A stretch of DNA of 45,544 nucleotides from Acidobacteriota bacterium (GTDB taxonomy: Bacteria; Acidobacteriota; Terriglobia; Terriglobales; Acidobacteriaceae): positions 1 through 45,544 of the forward strand of contig JAJZDM010000016.1 in assembly GCA_021806005.1 (NCBI GenBank), read 5' to 3'. The first letter of the stretch is position 1. Every line of letters starts with the position of its first letter. The notes under the pieces are model-generated. The model saw nothing but the letters and a program-made list of their open reading frames with translations. It was not told where the DNA came from and made no database searches. Both the position numbers and the translations under genes were made by a program. Below, piece by piece: positions 8,909 through 18,800 of the stretch.

Positions 8909-10513
8909 CTAGCTGAGATTGGCGACGCCGCACAGGTGGACGTCAACCCCCAGTGCGTGGAACATGGCAGCCTTGACGGCGAGAGCCCGCGAAGCATTCT
9001 CGCCGTCGGGAAGGTAAACGATACTCACATGATTGGCCCGGTGCCTAGCCATAAAGGTGTCGCGCGAGATGCCGTCGAAGATGGCATGCACCATGGGCCA
9101 CTGTGGAGTGGTCTGGCTCCAGCGGCGCAGCGTTTCCTCTTCCGGAAGATCCACGACGGAGCCGAGGCCAAGATCCACATGTAGTCTGCCCTGCTCGACA
9201 AAGACACGGCTCCAGACGATCTTGCCCGGGCGACCAACACCCTTCAGCGTTCCGCCGCCGAGCGGGAAGTACATAGGAGGCTGGCGCTCGCTGCTGGCGC
9301 CACGGTAGCCGTGAATAAAGTGGCTAGCCGGCGCGGCGCCGGAGATCTGCAGAACCCACACAAAGTTGTCGATGCCGTTCCCGCGATAGTGCTCGCCCCA
9401 ACGGACGTCATGCAGGGTTGTGGAGGGATCGAAGCCGAGGGCATTCCAGCAACGATGGGTGACGAGTGCATCGAGACCGGCACACTCGTCCACCTCATTG
9501 AAGTGCGGGAGGGCCGCACGCTGGTATAGTTCGTCTCCGGCTTCACTGAAGACGGGGGGACGGTCAGGATTGTTGAGCAGTCCCTCGACGAGATCGGAGG
9601 CGGGGACCATGTCCTTCAGTCCCTGCTGATACTGGATGCCAATAGCGTCACAGCCGAACTCATGCGCTATGCGGACGGCAGCGATATACATCTTGCACTG
9701 CTCGTGAATCTGACTGTTGGTAAGCTCAGTATTCTCATCCTCGCCGGTGACAAATCTCATGCCGCGGCCATCGAGCCATGTGCGCACGGCACGCGCCTCG
9801 GCATCGTTGACGGTGCGCATTCTGGCGACCAGCGCCGACTGGCTGAGGCGTTCCTTGAAGACGCCGAGAGGATTGAGCAGTTCATCATCGATGATGGCGT
9901 TGTACATGCCCATGCAGCCCTCGTCGAAGACGCCCAAAATCGCCTTCCGTCTTTTGAGCGCGGCTGCCAACTCTGTTCCAAGCCGGGTGGCGTCCGATGG
10001 CAAGCGGTTGACGGCGAGCGGGCGCACGTGGGACAGGTCGTGACTGACGGCGCCGTGCTCGATCCACTGTCTCAGCCGCTGAAGGAAGTAAGCATCATCA
10101 AAGTCCCTGCTCCAAAGAGTGTTGAACGGTACACCCGCCTTGGTCAGGGACCCGTTCAAATTCAAGAGCCCCACAAGCCCCGGCCACTGTCCGGACCAGT
10201 TCGCCACCGTTAAAATCGGTCCGTGATGGCTGCGCATGCCCGGCAGCACATGGTGTGAGTATTGCCAGGCGGCGGTCGCAAAGACGAGATTGGCTTCAGG
10301 ATCGATGGTTTCAAAGATGTCCATGCCCATGCGCTGGCTGGAGATGAACCCGTGGCCGAGGGAAGGGTCGACGGGGAAGGCGCGGCGCACCTGAACGCCC
10401 TCTGCGAGGAAGCACTGGGTGAGGCGGTGTTCGAGATCCTGCTGCGCAGGCCAGCACACCCGATTCGCAGATTGCCGCAAATCGCCGCTGGTAATAAGGG
10501 TTACTTCTTTCAT
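8909..10513 (-). CDS. L-fucose/L-arabinose isomerase-like protein
   Basis: The product of about 534 aa has the layout of the L-fucose isomerase-like superfamily: an N-terminal Rossmann-like part (GPILTVANWSGQWPGLVGLL, ILGVFDEGCMGMYNAII) and a C-terminal catalytic part. Likely metal-binding residues lie in PHFNEVDECAG (Glu), LHDVRWGEHY (Asp) and RHRANHVSIVYL (His). Family members interconvert aldoses and ketoses, such as L-fucose and L-fuculose. I chose ATG 10513 (MKEVTLITSG) rather than the GTG at 10558, because the added 15 residues look non-native and the family begins here. It lies convergent to the pectin genes and has no kinase or aldolase beside it. It may be a divergent isomerase with another substrate. 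Confidence 0.7.
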   Translation of the reverse strand: MKEVTLITSGDLRQSANRVCWPAQQDLEHRLTQCFLAEGVQVRRAFPVDPSLGHGFISSQRMGMDIFETIDPEANLVFATAAWQYSHHVLPGMRSHHGPILTVANWSGQWPGLVGLLNLNGSLTKAGVPFNTLWSRDFDDAYFLQRLRQWIEHGAVSHDLSHVRPLAVNRLPSDATRLGTELAAALKRRKAILGVFDEGCMGMYNAIIDDELLNPLGVFKERLSQSALVARMRTVNDAEARAVRTWLDGRGMRFVTGEDENTELTNSQIHEQCKMYIAAVRIAHEFGCDAIGIQYQQGLKDMVPASDLVEGLLNNPDRPPVFSEAGDELYQRAALPHFNEVDECAGLDALVTHRCWNALGFDPSTTLHDVRWGEHYRGNGIDNFVWVLQISGAAPASHFIHGYRGASSERQPPMYFPLGGGTLKGVGRPGKIVWSRVFVEQGRLHVDLGLGSVVDLPEEETLRRWSQTTPQWPMVHAIFDGISRDTFMARHRANHVSIVYLPDGENASRALAVKAAMFHALGVDVHLCGVANLS

Positions 10514-10707
10514 TGGGTGATTTCCGCCTGGAGGTCTCATTGAAGTTGCCGCCTTCACGTGTTCCCAATCATAAACATTTTCATGAAAACTTTCCGCAGG
10601 TCAAAAGACCTCCGGTGTCGAATCACCGCAGTTCATTCGACGGCTGGTTCCGCCGGAGGGGCGAGGCAACCAGAGGCATTCACAGGCGTCCGCGGGATGT
10701 TGCCGGT
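10514..10707. other. Short intergenic gap
   Basis: Nothing recognisable between the fucose-isomerase-like gene and the stop codon of the next minus-strand gene. The promoter of the isomerase-like gene is expected here, but no good -35/-10 pair stands out. Confidence 0.3.
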
Positions 10708-11985
10708 CTATTGTCGTTGTCGCCAGGTTGTCACGAGATGAACCAGTTCCTCGGCGGAAAGCTGACCAGGTAGGTCTCTCCGTTCAGTTCCTTGTGGGAG
10801 GACCAACCATCCCTGATTGAGGTGTTCGGAGACGCAGAGACACAGCGCCTCTTTGTACTCTGAAAATCTTTGCGCGGCCAGCCAGACATACTTTGCAAGA
10901 ATCACGGCGTCGGCCGCACTACCTGTGGGATCGTCCTGATCGGGAAGGGTGCTTACCTTGTCCTGGTCTTCGAATATGGCGATGCTGCTGAAGGGTTTTG
11001 GTTTGTACCGCATTCCGAAGCGTGCCACTACCACCTGGGGACGTGCACGCCGGAAGGCCTCCGAGGCACCCCATTCCACAAAGGAGTTGGGAAAGATGAG
11101 AGATCCATTCCCGGTAAGAAAGAGATCCACGACAAACCTTTGGAGTCTCCTCTGCCCCTTCCAGGCGACTGGACACCACTGGGTCCAGTCGGTCTGTCTC
11201 AGCACCGTTATGGTCTTGTCTGCCTCGCTCATGTCACGAGGAATGGTGTTGAGTTCAGCCAGAAACCTGTCCTTGAACGGCTTCAGTTCGGTAAAGCTCA
11301 AAGAAGAGATTGCATTGATTGTGGCAGTTGAAGGAGCGCTTGCCTGACAGTGGCCGGCGTCGATGAACCAGTAGCTGGATGGATGGTTATCGCTCTGGCC
11401 GGAAAACAGGCTGCCATTGCCGGAGGGATCCTGTCTTCCGCTCATAAGACAATCACAGAGATTCTCGGCGCCCCCGATGATATGAACGGCACTCCCCACC
11501 GGCTTCCAGATGTCGCTGAATGTCTGAGGTGCGACGGGCAGATCCTGGGGCAGCAGAAGAAGAACCACCCGCCTGGGTTGCGGACCGGGTTGGCTGTAAG
11601 CAGGCGCATGTGCCTCAATGGCACGAAACACGCTCTGGACCTGAGTTCGCCACGCACTGTAGTAGGCTGATCGGGCGAGCTGGGAAGAGTTCTCCAGGGT
11701 TTCCGCATTTTCGTTGAAGGATGAGCGATCGATATTCATCTTTGTTTCAATCGATCGCAGATTTGCCGTCAATGTTTGCAGTTCTACCGCGCTGAGCGAA
11801 TCGGCCCCATCAAAAAAGGAGCCAACCATCTTCCGTTCGAAAGGGAAGAGCACCCCCCACTCCGATAGTTCCCGATTCAGCGCCGGACGCATCGTAAACG
11901 GCATCCGCGAGATGGTCCTCTGCCACTCCCGCGGCGGCTCTGCCGCCTGGACATCTTCGTGGTTCATCTGGGTTGGCTTGCTCAA
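10708..11985 (-). CDS. Conserved-looking protein of unknown function, coupled to an alkaline-phosphatase-like gene
   Basis: I do not recognise a family for this 425-aa product. It lacks a signal peptide and transmembrane helices. The N-terminal half contains a probable helical stretch (LSAVELQTLTANLRSIETKM); the middle contains a strand-rich part (RRVVLLLLPQDLPVA, SAVHIIGGAENLC). The C-terminal half is mixed alpha/beta. Its ATG overlaps the stop region of the upstream gene by 4 nt (ATGA), a sign of translational coupling and of a shared function with the Tat-exported alkaline-phosphatase-like protein. Composition is ordinary and the frame is uninterrupted, so it is surely a real gene. It may be cytosolic, which would be odd for a partner of an exported protein. 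Confidence 0.8.
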   Translation of the reverse strand: MSKPTQMNHEDVQAAEPPREWQRTISRMPFTMRPALNRELSEWGVLFPFERKMVGSFFDGADSLSAVELQTLTANLRSIETKMNIDRSSFNENAETLENSSQLARSAYYSAWRTQVQSVFRAIEAHAPAYSQPGPQPRRVVLLLLPQDLPVAPQTFSDIWKPVGSAVHIIGGAENLCDCLMSGRQDPSGNGSLFSGQSDNHPSSYWFIDAGHCQASAPSTATINAISSLSFTELKPFKDRFLAELNTIPRDMSEADKTITVLRQTDWTQWCPVAWKGQRRLQRFVVDLFLTGNGSLIFPNSFVEWGASEAFRRARPQVVVARFGMRYKPKPFSSIAIFEDQDKVSTLPDQDDPTGSAADAVILAKYVWLAAQRFSEYKEALCLCVSEHLNQGWLVLPQGTERRDLPGQLSAEELVHLVTTWRQRQ

Positions 11986-13163
11986 ACCTGCATCTCCGAA
12001 AGCGCCTTTCCTGCAACCTGCGCAGGGTCAAGACCGAACAGGTGCAAGATGGTCGGGCAGATATCGATGGACTGTACAACCCGTTCTGACAGATCGCCAG
12101 GTTTTACTCCTTCTCCCGTGCAGATCATCCAGGTGAGACGCGTGGAGTCGCAATCCTCTCTGTGATTGAAGAATCCATTGGTGACGGATCCGTCCAGATC
12201 GCGACCGAACTCCGGTAGAACGAAGAGGGTTGTCTTTCCTTTATAGGCGGGGTTCGCCTCCACTTGATTCCACAGCTCATACACCAGACGGTCCACGGTG
12301 CGGATGCCGGCCAGATGCATGGAGTACGATCCGAAGTGGGCGACTTCCATATCAGAAAAGGTGAGGACCAGGAGCGAAGGGGCGAAGCGGCGCATCACTT
12401 CCGTTCCTACCAGGAAGGTAAACTCGTCACCGGTAATGGGTGCGTTCGCGTGGAGCAGGTCCTGGATGGCCTGAGAGACGGTCGCTCGTGCAGAAGCATT
12501 CAGGATGGAGGATTCCCCGGATACCGACCAGCCCAGACCTTCATAGTTATTGGCTTCGAGCATCGCCGCCAGTTCGGGTTGCATCTTGTAAGGATCGGCG
12601 CTGCGGGAGGCCTTTCCTTTGGAGGCGGCATACACAACGGCATCGATCAGGAGCTGCTTGGGAAACATCACATTCGCGCCGTAACCCGGCCCGAAGTCTC
12701 GGACGGAACTGGCGCCTATCCGGTTGGTGAGCGCCTTATTGCTGGAGATAAACCAGGTTCTGTCCTCAGACCACTGCCGTTCTTTCCGCAGGTATTCGAA
12801 GAGAGTGGGAGTGTTCGGCGCGGTCTTTCCCCAGTCGTCCAGCCTCTGCCAGGTTCCCGTAAGGATGCTCGAGATGGTGTTGAAGTGGGAGGTAACGCCG
12901 GCGTTGTGGACGAAGGGATAGAGGATGCTTTTGGGCAAGAGGTCGGTGCAGAGGTGAGGAATGTTGGCAAGACCTTCTTTCGCGAAGGTGTCCTCTCGGC
13001 GAATTCCTCCACACAGGACAACGATGACCTTGGACTGGTCTTGCAGCGACAGATCGGCGGGGTGGTCAACGGAGGCAAATCCGCGGGAGAGAGACCATGA
13101 GTCAAGCAGGAGTGCGGCCAGGGTCGTCAGGAAGGTTCGGCGTGATTGGGTAAACGTTTCCAT
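11982..13163 (-). CDS. Tat-exported alkaline-phosphatase-superfamily protein (DUF1501/sulfatase-like)
   Basis: Starting at ATG 13163, the product has 393 aa and opens with a twin-arginine signal, TQSRRTFLTTLAALLLDS. The body has the order of elements expected of the alkaline phosphatase/sulfatase fold: KVIVVLCGGIRREDTF near the first strand, TSHFNTISSILTGTW, LVLTFSDMEVAHFGSYSMHL, LFVLPEFGRDLDGS with GFFNHRED, and IDICPTILHLFGL near the end. The expected nucleophile is not obvious, so activity is uncertain. The open frame extends upstream to 13376, but the Tat motif fixes the start at 13163. The gene overlaps the downstream unknown gene by 4 nt. I place it in the superfamily, not in a defined enzyme class. 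Confidence 0.75.
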   Translation of the reverse strand: METFTQSRRTFLTTLAALLLDSWSLSRGFASVDHPADLSLQDQSKVIVVLCGGIRREDTFAKEGLANIPHLCTDLLPKSILYPFVHNAGVTSHFNTISSILTGTWQRLDDWGKTAPNTPTLFEYLRKERQWSEDRTWFISSNKALTNRIGASSVRDFGPGYGANVMFPKQLLIDAVVYAASKGKASRSADPYKMQPELAAMLEANNYEGLGWSVSGESSILNASARATVSQAIQDLLHANAPITGDEFTFLVGTEVMRRFAPSLLVLTFSDMEVAHFGSYSMHLAGIRTVDRLVYELWNQVEANPAYKGKTTLFVLPEFGRDLDGSVTNGFFNHREDCDSTRLTWMICTGEGVKPGDLSERVVQSIDICPTILHLFGLDPAQVAGKALSEMQV

Positions 13164-13589
13164 CGCGAAACCTGAAAGTACACGATACGAGTGTTTTCCA
13201 GGCGGAGATGTGACATCCATCACAAGGGAGAGCGCCTCGAGTTGGATGAGATCCGAAGGGCTATCTTGCAGGATTCCAGACGGTTGCCGGAGTGCTTGCC
13301 CGGTCGGGCCAGTCTCTGGAAACTTTATCCGGCCGGCGCGCTGCCGGGGAGCCTGGATATGGCTGGCGACGTCCATCCACGTCGAGGGCTCGCGCTGCCT
13401 CTGCAGGAAAGAGGCTCGATCTATAGCATCTTCAGTCTTGATGCGTATCCCGAGCGGGCTTGCAGCGGCGTTTTCGTTGGGGGGAAACGCCCATAGATGT
13501 CGAGGCGTCCCTCTACACCTACACTGAGAATGATCTGACGGGTTCGCTGCCGAACTCTCTTTCGGTTCGTTTCGCTGCTCTAACTTCCG
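13164..13589. other. Intergenic region before the Tat phosphatase-like gene
   Basis: This 426-bp stretch holds no recognised gene. On the minus strand the frame of the phosphatase-like gene stays open well upstream of its Tat start and reads rather like protein, so this could be a decayed fragment. No domain is recognisable. A short hairpin (CCGAA at 13550-13554 with TTCGG at 13561-13565) lies just downstream of the glycosidase-like gene. Confidence 0.4.
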
Positions 13590-14873
13590 TTACGGGTTCG
13601 GTTTGCCCAGACGTTTTACAAAGTGCAGGAACGCAAGGGCGCAGGGTGAGTAGCCGCCCGGGTCCGGTTGGGTGAACTGTCCGCTGATTGGATCGAGTTG
13701 TTGATAGAAGGCCCCGGCCCTGAGGATTGCGTTATGCCACGCGCTCATGAGCTGCCGTGATTCGGCTTCTTTGCCGTAGAAATCCATCCAGCGCAGGGTT
13801 CGAAGCGCTGTCAGCGCCTGGGATGCTCCGCCCCAGGAGTTTCGAGGGATGGGGCGAACAAACGTGGGATCATCCAGCGCGATGCTTGGAAACGGATAAG
13901 GGCTCCAGTAGGCCGTTGGGTTAGAGAGTTGTCTCTTCCAGAGCTGCTGAAACATGGCGTTCTCATGGCGATTCTCCCTGCGAAGGACGTGTTCTCCCAA
14001 CACGCGGAGGTTAGCGACGCTTCTGATTCGAACGAAGTTGCCTGCCGGGTCGACATCGTAAAAGCTGGCATCTTCTTCACACCAGAGTCGGGTGAGGATG
14101 AGTTGGCGGATGTGCTCCGCCTGGTCCATCCACCGCTGGGACTCAGCGTTTTTCCCGAGGGCCGCTGCCATGGCGCTGAGCGCCACCCTGGCGCCGAAGG
14201 TGGTGGCGGACAGGTCCGGACAGAGTCGCGGGACCGACTTGTCTGGCGGACACCTTGCGGCGTCGTCGCCCGGACAGGCGTTGGCTACGCCTGCCCAGCG
14301 CGGACTATGATCCTGACCCGTATCGTAGGTACAGAACGCCTCCACCAGCCCTGTTCCACGCGTATTGCGATATAGGCAGAGCCAGTTGTCCCATCTGGCG
14401 CAAGCCTGGTAGGCGTCCTCGAGAAAGCGCTGATTCCGGTTGAGCTGCGAGAGTTCCCAGGCGGTTGCCGCGATCGGCACGACCATCTGGATCGCCTTCC
14501 ATCCGACCTCATGCGTTTTGACGTTGGCGGGGAGCTGACCATTCGGACGCTGCAAGGCAAAGAAGGCGCGGTGGGTGTTCTCGGCTACCTGAAGAGGGGT
14601 GATAGCCCCAGACAGCGGCTGGATGAAATCGCTCAACTGCGCATAGGCAAGGCTCTCATGAGGCCCGCATTCGAGCCATGTGCCACGATACGTTGACCCT
14701 TCGAGGAGAACAGGGCGGCCATACGCAGCCACTGGCTGGATGTTGCTCCGCAGCGTTTCAAGTGCCGCATCCCAGGCCGTCCGGGAATCTGAAAACCCGG
14801 CAGGTGCTTGCGAATGAAGAAATCCTGCTCCCAGGAGTGCTACCGATCCGTACAGGAGATCACGTCTTTGCAT
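13590..14873 (-). CDS. Tat-exported alpha/alpha-barrel glycosidase-like protein (GH63/MGH1-like)
   Basis: From ATG 14873 the product is 427 aa, beginning MQRRDLLYGSVALLGAGF, a twin-arginine-type signal followed by SQAPAG. A ribosome site AAGGG precedes the start; the longer open frame to 14987 is not needed. The body resembles the six-hairpin glycosidases of the MGH1/GH63 C-terminal type: NGQLPANVKTHEVGWKAIQM, AYQACARWDNWLCLYRN, TFGARVALSAMAAALGK, DASFYDVDPAGNF and RNSWGGASQALTALRTLRWMDFYG. These enzymes hydrolyse or bind oligosaccharides. The catalytic acid pair cannot be fixed by eye. It is about 426 bp upstream of the phosphatase-like gene on the same strand, so it could be in the same transcription unit. 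Confidence 0.7.
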   Translation of the reverse strand: MQRRDLLYGSVALLGAGFLHSQAPAGFSDSRTAWDAALETLRSNIQPVAAYGRPVLLEGSTYRGTWLECGPHESLAYAQLSDFIQPLSGAITPLQVAENTHRAFFALQRPNGQLPANVKTHEVGWKAIQMVVPIAATAWELSQLNRNQRFLEDAYQACARWDNWLCLYRNTRGTGLVEAFCTYDTGQDHSPRWAGVANACPGDDAARCPPDKSVPRLCPDLSATTFGARVALSAMAAALGKNAESQRWMDQAEHIRQLILTRLWCEEDASFYDVDPAGNFVRIRSVANLRVLGEHVLRRENRHENAMFQQLWKRQLSNPTAYWSPYPFPSIALDDPTFVRPIPRNSWGGASQALTALRTLRWMDFYGKEAESRQLMSAWHNAILRAGAFYQQLDPISGQFTQPDPGGYSPCALAFLHFVKRLGKPNP

Positions 14874-15810
14874 CTGCTCGCCCTTCTGAAACGATCTCTG
14901 GATGTTATCAAGGGGCCAGTAACGTTGGCCCGAGTGTTCTGAGAAGAGTTTGCCCGAAGATCTCTTCCGGAACCAGGGTGGCAGCATTGGTCAGAGGCGG
15001 TTGCAGGCGGGAGCAGAGGGTTTGTTGGAATCCTGCGGCCTGGCGAAGGATCTCTTTCTCGATCTGCATGCACCGCGTGGCGTTACAGGAACTGTGGTGT
15101 TTCGCCTGCCGCCGCGGTGGTCCGCAGAAAGAGTTGCTGCTTGCGCTTCACTCCGGCAAAGGCTTATGCCGTGCTGCGGCTTGAAGGGCAGCCAGGCTCC
15201 TCGAGAACTCCAAAGGGCATACTGCAGGTTCCGATGTAGACCAATGGTGCCGGCTGAGTGTTACCCGAACTGCAAAGACCGGTGAGCCCCTGGTTGGAAG
15301 ATGGGCAACCGGCAAAACCACTGTAGCGCACTCTGCGCGGATCCTGCGAAGCGGTGATGGACGCTGCGGAGGCGCAGCCTGTTGACGAGCAGTGGACAGC
15401 GACTGATGGAGAGATGCCGTGAGCGGAAATGGATCGGGATTGGCGTAGACCTGAAAGGCGTCCCAGGGACGGTGGAGGATCAAAGCCGGGAACAACGGGT
15501 GCGGCCTGCCGCCGCGAACCAGCCCTCGCCATGAGCCTTTTCATCCCTTCGGGATGGGCTGGAGCAAGCCGGTTTTCTGATCGAGGTTGGCGTTTCTTCG
15601 GGAGGAAAGATCCTGGTCGCCTGCCCGATGGACGCCTGTCTGGATCACACCGTTGGAGGTCGGGGTGTCTCCATAAAACCATGCAGAATTTGACAAGACA
15701 AGAGTTCCAAATTCGTCTATTCTGATCATTCGCCGGATGGAAATCCAAGCACAGCCAAGCAGAAGACGATCTTCGACTGTTCCTCGAATCACAAGAATCG
15801 CTCCCGAAGT
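14874..15810. other. 937-bp intergenic region upstream of the CHAT operon
   Basis: I find no convincing gene. Long open frames in this stretch are rich in Ser, Arg and Pro and look like products of GC-rich noncoding DNA. Toward the right side a perfect -35 hexamer TTGACA occurs at 15690-15695, with only poor -10 candidates (TCTATT at 15716-15721, spacing 20). A small hairpin, CATCCC at 15542-15547 with GGGATG at 15551-15556, is present. The promoters of the divergent glycosidase-like gene and of the CHAT operon should both lie here. Confidence 0.4.
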
Positions 15811-18800
15811 ATGAATCGCGTGACTGCCATGGGGATAGCATTCTGTACACGCAACGGTTGGTTTGCCAGAAGAGTCTCTGGACCGTTCCAGCCTGTGGGA
15901 TGGAGGATGGGTGTTGCTCTTGCTGCCGTTTTTGCTACGGCGGGAGGCGCCGTGTGCCAGTTGGCGCCCCAGGCGGGGCCGATGGTTGTCACGCCGCAGG
16001 CATCACGGGCAGTTGTTCTGCCTCCGGGCGGTAGCTGCTCGCTTGAGGTCTCGATTCCTCCCGCTTCGTTCGCATTCGTGGCTATTGATCAGTTGCAGGG
16101 GATGGTATCGGCCTCGATCGAAGGCGAGGTTCCATCTGTGCCATTTGCCTCGGATGCAGGCGCGCACTCGGTGATCAAGATTCCCGTTCAGGGTGTTGCA
16201 CAAGGGCGAGTGCGCCTGCTGGTGCACTCGCGAGACCGCTTTCTTCCTGTGAAATTGTCAGTGGGGATGACCGAGCCGCACCCGATGGAGGCGGCGGATA
16301 AAGATGTGTTTGAGGCTTACCGGGCTTATGCGCAGGCTGAGGCGATGCGCCGGTCGCGGGAGACCGGAGGTCATCCCACCGCACTTGAGCTTTACGCCGG
16401 CGCAATTGCGTTGGCCCAGAAGACCTCCGACCGTCTCCTGGAAGAACAGGCATGGATCGGCGAGTCGCGCTTCGCTGTGTATGACATGGGCAACTACACG
16501 TTGGGACTGAGCTCCGCGCAGCATGGCACCGCTCTGATTGCCAGCGAGGATATGGCGGCTCCAGGCGCGGCGATGGCGATTGCGGCACATGGTTTGAAGA
16601 ATCTCTCAACCGTGGAGGTATTTCTTGCACGCTATGCCGATGGCATTGAAGCGGGTACCCGCTCGCTTGAGTTGTATCGAAGGCTGGGCGATCTGTACTG
16701 GCAGGGGATTCTGGAGGGGAATCTCGCCAACGTCTATCTCGAGATGGGTGATACGACCTACGCCCAGGCATCGTCGGAGCAGGCCCTGGCGATTGCGCAG
16801 GAGCTTCAGGACTTCAGCGGCATCGCGTTTACCATGGCCACGCTTGGCGCCATCCACGGTATGCGGGGCGAGTATCAGGCTGCGCTGGATGCCAACCAGG
16901 CGGCGCTCGATGCGCTTGGCAAAGCGCCCGATGATGATGAAGCGGGGCAGATATGGATCAACCAGGCAGGGATCTACGAGGATCTCGGTGATGCGGAGCA
17001 CGAGCGTGGCGCCCTTCTGACGGGGCTGGCTCTGCTGCGCCGTGCGCATGATGCGGCCAATACGAGCAGCGCTCTTTCTAGCCTTGCCATGCTTGAGATC
17101 CGGCAGCAGCGTCTTGCTGACGCAAGCCGTCATCTTGCCGAATCCCTGTCCCTGGCACAGTCGCAGCATCTGAAGAGAGAACTATGTATGGCGGAGTTGG
17201 GCGAGGCGAGGCTCCTTGCCCGGCGAGGTCGTCGCAAGGCTGCCATGGAGCAGTTGCAGGAGGGAGTGGCGCAGAGCGCTGCCGGCAACGAGGCAGAGAG
17301 CCACGCATTCCTGCTGGACGCGGAGGGTGATCTGCTTGCGGAATTGGGGCAAGAGGCAGAGGCTCTGGATGCCTATCGTAAAGCCGAGACAGCGTGGGTG
17401 GAGATGCTCGACACGGAAGAAGCGTCGCTGACGCGCTCCGAGATTGCTCGGGTGGAGTTTCGCGAGGGCCAGCGTGCCGCGGCGCTCGGTGACATTCTGA
17501 TGGCGATTGATGGTTTTGAGACCGCACGGCGGCAGATTGGCAGCCGCGACCTGAACGAGAGCTTCTTTGCCGCGCGTCAAGGCTCGTTCAGTCTTGCGGT
17601 GGCTATTCTGATGAGCGCGCAGTCAGGCCGGAGGGGCAGCGGGAATGTGGAGCGCGCATGGGAGATTGCGGAGCAGGCTCGCGCTCAGATACTCATGAAC
17701 GCAATTCGCAGCTCAAGGCAACTCTCCACCCAGCCGCTGCCAGCCGCAACGATGGAGAAGAGAGCGGCGGTTGAAAGTGAGATTGCGGAGGCAGAGAAGG
17801 ATGTCTTCCGCCTGGGCGGGCAGGCTCGCACGGCGGACGATCCCTCCTTGCGGCGGGCGGAAGGACGTCTCCACTCGCTCGTCTTCCAGAGTGACCAGAT
17901 CCAAGCCAGCAACCGTGAAGGTGCTGCCTGGGCTACAGCAGATCTGCTGCCTCCTGCGCCTGCCGATATTGAGCGTCGCCTTCTTGATGGGCACACCGCG
18001 TTGATTGAGTACTGGGTTGGACGCGATGCCATTTTTCGCTGGACGTTCACTTCGTCGGGCCTGACAGGATGCCGCTTACCGGATTCGGCAAGCTTGCTCC
18101 GGCAGATCGATCGATTCAAACATCTCCTGGTGGCGCGCGAAGAACACCCTGCCGGCGAGGACTTTGCAACGCGTGAGGCGCGGATTGCGCAGGCCGACCG
18201 CGAAGCCGAACGGGTTGCATTACGGCTGGGACCTGGGCTTCTACCGGCGATGAATTCTTCGATACATCGCCTGATCCTGGTTCCGGATGGTCCACTAGCA
18301 TCTCTTCCGTTTGCTGCCCTGCGCCAGAGATCGGGCCACTGGCTCGTTGAGAGCTACGAGATTGAGGTGGAACCTTCGGCGGCCATTGCGTTGGCGCTGG
18401 AACAGCGTCCTCCACTCGCCAGCGCCAATCAGATTGCCGTGTTTGCAGACCCGGTGTACAGCCGCGACGATCCGCGCCTGGAGCCTGCTTCCGGGGCTTC
18501 CGGCGTCGCGGTGAAGGCCGCAGGCGGGCCGCATCTGATTCGTGCTGCGAGCACCTTCGACGCCAACCTTCTACCGCGCCTGACGGGGTCGGCGAAGGAG
18601 GCTGAGGCGATCGAGCGCATCGCCGGCGCCAGCCGGACGAGGCTTTATCTCGGCTTCCGTGCGACGCCGGAGCGCGTGATGCAGTCCTCGTGGAGTCACT
18701 TCGAGATTCTTCACTTCGCCACCCATGCCATCGTCAACTTCGAGCAGCCGGAGTTGTCGGGAATCGTTCTTTCGATGGTTGACCGGCAGGGAAGGCCAGA

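Noticed and set aside
8037-8933. Minus-strand frame of 298 codons
   Set aside because: Antisense to the GH105 gene with Arg/His/Gln-rich content and no motif.
9662-10213. Long plus-strand frame of 183 codons
   Set aside because: It lies opposite the fucose-isomerase-like gene. In high-GC DNA long antisense frames are common, and it has no domain.
13164-13376. Upstream extension of the Tat phosphatase-like frame
   Set aside because: The twin-arginine signal must be near the N-terminus, so ATG 13163 is the start, although the extension is curiously protein-like.
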